DNA of 64,000 nucleotides, taken from positions 29,731 through 93,730 of the forward strand of contig MKRX01000015.1 of NCBI GenBank assembly GCA_001898035.1, given 5' to 3'. The DNA comes from Armatimonadetes bacterium 55-13 (GTDB lineage Bacteria > Armatimonadota > Fimbriimonadia > Fimbriimonadales > Fimbriimonadaceae). The translations under genes were made by a program, and so were the position numbers. Shown here piece after piece: positions 60,710 through 64,000 of this stretch (the first letter of the stretch is position 1; every line of letters starts with the position of its first letter). The notes under the pieces were generated by a model. That model did not search any database and was not told the DNA's origin. It saw nothing but the letters and a program-made list of their open reading frames with translations.

Positions 60710-61617
60710 CCGTTCACCAAATACTGGAAGATCGATTCGAGGTTATTGTCTGGGCTACTGAAGCCTCTTATCGGCACATTCTCGTCCAGGACCAACTCAG
60801 GAAGCGCATCGTAGAATTGTCTCGGTTCCTTCGTTTGCAGTTCGACGCCGTCCCGCTCAACATTGATCGAAAGAACATAGGGAAGGGCCACTAACCGCCG
60901 AGCGACTTCACGCGGCTCAGGAGTTTCTATCCGCACTCGGTGGGGGTGTTTGTCGATCAATTCGCGAATGACACGAAGATCTCCTGAAGCCATGAGACGT
61001 CCGCGATGCAGCAACAAAATCGAACGGGTCATCTGTTCGACTTCGAAGAGGATGTGACTGCTCACCAGAATGGCTTTTCCCTCGTCCGCAAGGACCTTGA
61101 GCATGTCCATGAGTTCGCGGCGGCCCACAGGGTCCAGACCATTGAGAGGTTCATCCAACAGGATGGCATCGGGTTGATGGAGCATTGCCTGAGCCAGCTT
61201 GACCCTTTGGCGCATACCCTTGGAGTAGCCCGCGATCCTTTTGTCGCATCGGTCTGCCATGCCGACTTCTTCCAGCACTTTTTGTGTTCGATTCGAAGCG
61301 TCTTGATGCGACATTCCATCGAGCCGCGCCAGACCGTAAACAAATTGGCGTCCCGTCTGGTGTTCGTAGAAGTTGTCGATCTCCGGGCAGTAGCCAAGTT
61401 TGCGATAGACGGAAGGATTGGCAAAGGGATCTTCCCCACCAATCGAGACTTCTCCGGTTGTCGGACGAATCTGGCCCGTAATCAACTTGATCATCGTGCT
61501 CTTTCCCGCGCCATTCATGCCGAGCAAAGCGGTGACGCCCGGACCAATCGAACAAGTGACGTCGTTGAGACCAATCACCTGCCCGTACCACCTGGAGACT
61601 TGGTTGAGCTCAATCAT
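60706..61617 (-). CDS. ABC transporter ATPase (operon gene 3)
   Basis: 303 residues. Walker A LLGMNGAGKSTMI (~34-46), signature YSKGMRQRVKLAQA, Walker B AILLDEPLNGLDP and the H-loop ILVSSHILFEVEQM. The C-terminal ~80 residues (PHRVRIETPEPREVARRL) are the extension common in ABC-2 exporters of the DrrA/NatA type. It overlaps the permease genes on both sides by four bases, so its partner is probably one or both of them. Confidence 0.92.
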   Translation of the reverse strand: MIELNQVSRWYGQVIGLNDVTCSIGPGVTALLGMNGAGKSTMIKLITGQIRPTTGEVSIGGEDPFANPSVYRKLGYCPEIDNFYEHQTGRQFVYGLARLDGMSHQDASNRTQKVLEEVGMADRCDKRIAGYSKGMRQRVKLAQAMLHQPDAILLDEPLNGLDPVGRRELMDMLKVLADEGKAILVSSHILFEVEQMTRSILLLHRGRLMASGDLRVIRELIDKHPHRVRIETPEPREVARRLVALPYVLSINVERDGVELQTKEPRQFYDALPELVLDENVPIRGFSSPDNNLESIFQYLVNG

Positions 61618-62591
61618 CCCACCACCTCGACCGGGCGAATTCTGACCCAGGCGACGTACATGGCAAGCGCGCTCAGGCCCACGATAATTGAGAGAGAGAA
61701 GAATAGCGAAGGAGCGGGAACTTCCTGAAATGGCGACGGAAAACCAAAGGGCACGGAGCCATCCGTTCCGAGAACACTTTTTGCCATCGCAATATTCACT
61801 CCGTCGATACTGCCGTAATAGAGTTTGCCGATCAACGCGATGGCTCCTTCGGGACCTTGACCGGGGTGGCGGCTAGTGCCAGTCATGCCCATCCACGCGA
61901 CGGTCATGAGCTTCGTGAAGAAGTTGGTCAGGAAGTAGAGACCGGCATAGGTCGCGCCGGCGATTCTTCCCTGCTGGAAGAGCGAACTGAAGCCTATGAT
62001 GATCGACGCGTGGAATGCGGCTCCAAGTGGGAGCATCGTCGCGAGCTTGACGACGAGCCAGGGATCATCGCTGAGGAATCCGTGCTCCCGGAAGCTCATT
62101 GCCCCATAGAAATAGAACACCAAGCTGGGCACCGCCGAAACGATGAGGAGTGGGAGGAAAACACCGAACCACTTTCCAAAAAGATAATCACGCTTATCGC
62201 AGGGCTTGCTCAAATAGACCAAGAGGGCGTTGGCCCGATTGTCGTTCGCGATAGCGCCCGCGCCGATGATCAGGGCGATCAGCATGAACAGCAACTGACC
62301 GTATCCAAAACCATGGAGGAATTGATCTTTCCAGGAGATTCTTGATAGGTACGCGTTCAAAGGGTTCGGAGCTCCGGGTGGGGTGCTGGCCGCGCTCTGC
62401 TCCATAAAGAAGAGCACGAAAATCATGGCCAGGTAATACCAACCAGATAGCGCAGTGAAGACCCAAAGGCTCTTTTTGCGAAGCGCCTGCATGATGGTCA
62501 TCTTGGCGATGACCCACCAGCGGTTCCTGGGAGGCAACAGAACTCCGTCGTAATTGCGATAGCTGAGATCGGCAATGGGAGATGCTGCCAT
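61614..62591 (-). CDS. ABC-2 type permease (operon gene 2)
   Basis: 325 residues. Six or so membrane helices: N-terminal RNRWWVIAKMTIMQALRKKSLWVFTALSGWYYLAMIFVLFFM, a long periplasmic loop (~70-100), GFGYGQLLFMLIALIIGAGAI, LVYLSKPCDKRDYLFGKWFGVFLPLLIVSAVPSLVFYFYG (ABC-2 loop) and a final helix. It has an N-terminal cytosolic extension of ~25 residues. The gene sits 19 bases after the first ATPase gene and overlaps the next ATPase by four bases. Confidence 0.82.
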   Translation of the reverse strand: MAASPIADLSYRNYDGVLLPPRNRWWVIAKMTIMQALRKKSLWVFTALSGWYYLAMIFVLFFMEQSAASTPPGAPNPLNAYLSRISWKDQFLHGFGYGQLLFMLIALIIGAGAIANDNRANALLVYLSKPCDKRDYLFGKWFGVFLPLLIVSAVPSLVFYFYGAMSFREHGFLSDDPWLVVKLATMLPLGAAFHASIIIGFSSLFQQGRIAGATYAGLYFLTNFFTKLMTVAWMGMTGTSRHPGQGPEGAIALIGKLYYGSIDGVNIAMAKSVLGTDGSVPFGFPSPFQEVPAPSLFFSLSIIVGLSALAMYVAWVRIRPVEVVG

Positions 62592-62610
62592 CAGAATGGT
62601 CCCTCTGCGG

Positions 62611-63567
62611 TCATAGTTGGAATCCTCCGGTCGGATGATAGTGGGGAGCCGTTACTCCTAGGACGTCAAGGAAAGCATCCTCTAAGGATCGCTCGGCGAG
62701 CGCGAGGCCCCGGACTTGGATATGGGCCTCGCGAGCAGCTTGGAACACCAGTCGCCCGGTCTCTTCCGGCGTCCGCTCGGTCTTGACTCGATAGGTAGCG
62801 TGGCCAAGATCTTCGACGGCGGCGCCCATCCTCTGAGCAGCCGAAATGAATTCGGGACACTTCTCGATCAACTCAACATCCATGGGATGGCCCTCGATTC
62901 GTTTGAGATCGCTGATGAGGCCCTGAGTCCTCAGTTGACCCTTCATCACCACGATGACCTGATCAGCAACCCGTTCGATGTCGGGAAGGAGGTGGGAGCT
63001 GACCAGAACGTTTAGCCCCTTGCCATGCGATACCGAGCGAATGAGGTCAAGCATTTCGGCACGGCCCTTGGGATCCAGACCGTTCGTAGGTTCATCCAAT
63101 AGGAGCAACTTGGGCCCATGGACAATGGCCTGGGCCAGTTTGACCCGCTGTTTCATCCCCGTGGAGTAAGTCTCTACATTGCGATACCGAGCCTCGCCCA
63201 GTCCGCAATACTCCAGCACTTCGTGTGCTCTGCGCATGGCTTGGTCGGAGGGCATTCCGGCCAATTCTCCGGCATAGGTTACGAACTGAACCGCGGTCAT
63301 ACCGGGGATGTGGCAGTCCTGCTCGGGCATAAGGCCGATGCGCTGCCGTATTTCCCTTCCTTGCGTCGCGATATCGTAACCCAGGACTGACCCTCGACCG
63401 GATGCGGGGCGGACAAATCCTAAAATAGTTTTGAGGAAGGTGGTCTTTCCGGCGCCATTGGGACCGAGGAGCCCCGTACAGCCTTCGGGGACTTCGACGC
63501 TGAAGTCGTTCAGGGCCACAAAAGCCCCATAGCGGACCACTAGATTTTGGATTGAGGCGACGCTCAC
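62611..63567 (-). CDS. ABC transporter ATPase (operon gene 1)
   Basis: 318 residues. Walker A GLLGPNGAGKTTFLKT, Q-loop MPEQDCHIPGM, signature YSTGMKQRVKLAQA, Walker B LLLLDEPTNGLDPKGR and H-loop LVSSHLLPDIERV. The C-terminal region has extra strands (HPMDVELIEKCPEFISAAQRMGAAVEDLG). It is the first gene of the permease/ATPase pair of pairs; the export substrate is unknown. Confidence 0.92.
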   Translation of the reverse strand: MSVASIQNLVVRYGAFVALNDFSVEVPEGCTGLLGPNGAGKTTFLKTILGFVRPASGRGSVLGYDIATQGREIRQRIGLMPEQDCHIPGMTAVQFVTYAGELAGMPSDQAMRRAHEVLEYCGLGEARYRNVETYSTGMKQRVKLAQAIVHGPKLLLLDEPTNGLDPKGRAEMLDLIRSVSHGKGLNVLVSSHLLPDIERVADQVIVVMKGQLRTQGLISDLKRIEGHPMDVELIEKCPEFISAAQRMGAAVEDLGHATYRVKTERTPEETGRLVFQAAREAHIQVRGLALAERSLEDAFLDVLGVTAPHYHPTGGFQL

Positions 63568-63612
63568 GGGAACCTACTTTACAGGGTTTCCCGTAAGTTG
63601 CGAAGTGGTTGG

Positions 63613-63640
63613 GGCTTTAGGGCTGGGCCCTTTTGAAGCC
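63613..63640 (-). terminator. Possible weak terminator between the VWA-type gene and the ABC operon
   Basis: GGCTT (63613-63617) can pair with AAGCC (63636-63640), with an inner AGGGC/GCCCT stem. No clear T-run on the minus strand, so support is limited. Confidence 0.3.
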
Positions 63641-63646
63641 TAGCGA

Positions 63647-64000
63647 TTAGTTCTGTTTTTTGCCTTGATCGAGTTGGACCATCGTGCCCATGAGGGTTTT
63701 TTCGGCTCCCCCGGTATCGCCGGTTTGAAGGGCGCGAAGCGCCATGGTTACCTCTTGAGCCTCGCCGGTGCGACCTTCGCTGAGCAAAAGAGCTTGCGTC
63801 TTTTGAAGGTCGGCAATGGCGCCCATTGCGGTAAGTTGTCCGGTCTTCAATCCCATGATCGTCTTTTCAACGACGCGCGAAGCGGCGACGATTTGAGCGG
63901 CTTGGCCGACGCGAGGATTCTGGGGCAAAGAGTACTTGGCCGAATCGGCGGTGAATTCCATCACAAAGTCAAGGTCGATGGTCTCGGTCGTTCCACTGAC
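63647..64000 (-). CDS. C-terminal part of a VWA-type protein (partial)
   Basis: The frame is open to the window edge (118 codons in frame, including the stop), so the start is outside. The visible sequence TETIDLDFVMEFTADSAKYSLPQNPRVGQAAQIVAASRVVEKTIMGLKTGQ, then AIADLQKTQALLLSEGRTGEAQEVTMALRALQTGD, resembles the helical tail that follows the VWA domain in bacterial Ca-activated chloride channel-type proteins. The VWA domain itself is not in view, so this assignment is tentative. It lies upstream of the ABC operon on the same strand, about 80 bases away. Confidence 0.45.
   Translation of the reverse strand, partial: VSGTTETIDLDFVMEFTADSAKYSLPQNPRVGQAAQIVAASRVVEKTIMGLKTGQLTAMGAIADLQKTQALLLSEGRTGEAQEVTMALRALQTGDTGGAEKTLMGTMVQLDQGKKQN

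Overview
The window looks like a chromosomal segment of a free-living, diderm, non-Proteobacterial bacterium, most likely of the Armatimonadota (Fimbriimonas-like). This is inferred from protein content, not from a database search. The clues are single pseudopilins with C-terminal domains outside pilus operons, a PEP-CTERM protein, lipoproteins plus an RND pump (so an outer membrane), DUF1501, DUF4434 and SpoIIM-family proteins, the ANNNYAFAA tmRNA tag, and unusual domain fusions. Genes are tightly packed on both strands. Tail-to-tail overlaps of 4 to 34 bases and ATGA or TAATG junctions are common. No insertion sequence, prophage, CRISPR array or clear pseudogene was seen.

Layout. 1-8.9 kb: end of a sugar-nucleotide/phosphomannomutase gene, a 971-residue LGFP-repeat protein with a papain-like core, a lipoprotein polysaccharide deacetylase, a metallo-hydrolase plus DUF1015 pair, a prenyl synthase and ftsZ. 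9-15.4 kb: a protein made of two copies of one domain, then a long minus-strand cluster (PfkB kinase, stand-alone MshEN domain, MinD/FlhG-like ATPase, thioesterase, unknown coiled-coil protein, dapF). 15.4-22.4 kb: small exported proteins, purE, a rhomboid protease, a receiver protein, an MFS-HEAT fusion, a PEP-CTERM protein and the tmRNA gene ssrA. 22.4-30.4 kb: a sulfide:quinone-reductase-like flavoprotein with an overlooked 53-residue partner, an RND efflux pair, and an EAL-HDOD signalling protein.

30.4-43 kb: ribosomal protein L25, a Gly/Pro-rich exported protein, a DUF4434 protein, a small ferredoxin, an acyl-CoA dehydrogenase, glyS, a NanE-NanK fusion, a glycosyltransferase, bioY, purK, a serine hydrolase, deoB and tRNA-Pro(GGG). 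43-53.4 kb: a pseudopilin operon with two tiny membrane proteins sharing a motif, a TPR protein, an operon ending in an unusual P-II protein, DUF1501, endonuclease IV, an FkbM methyltransferase, phosphomannomutase and a second pseudopilin. 53.4-64 kb: a J-domain/WD40 fusion, an SGNH hydrolase, fabI, a formiminotransferase, a SpoIIM-family protein, a sigma-70 factor, a double ABC-2 export operon and the end of a VWA-type protein.

Most genes are housekeeping (cell division, purine and isoprenoid synthesis, cell wall, translation rescue). The best candidates for undescribed biology are: the MshEN/MinD-like pair and its coiled-coil neighbour; the 53-residue protein behind the SQR-like gene; the P-II protein lacking the uridylylated tyrosine and the 2-oxoglutarate-site glutamine; the J-WD40, MFS-HEAT and LGFP-papain architectures; and the twin small proline-rich membrane proteins in the pseudopilin operon.
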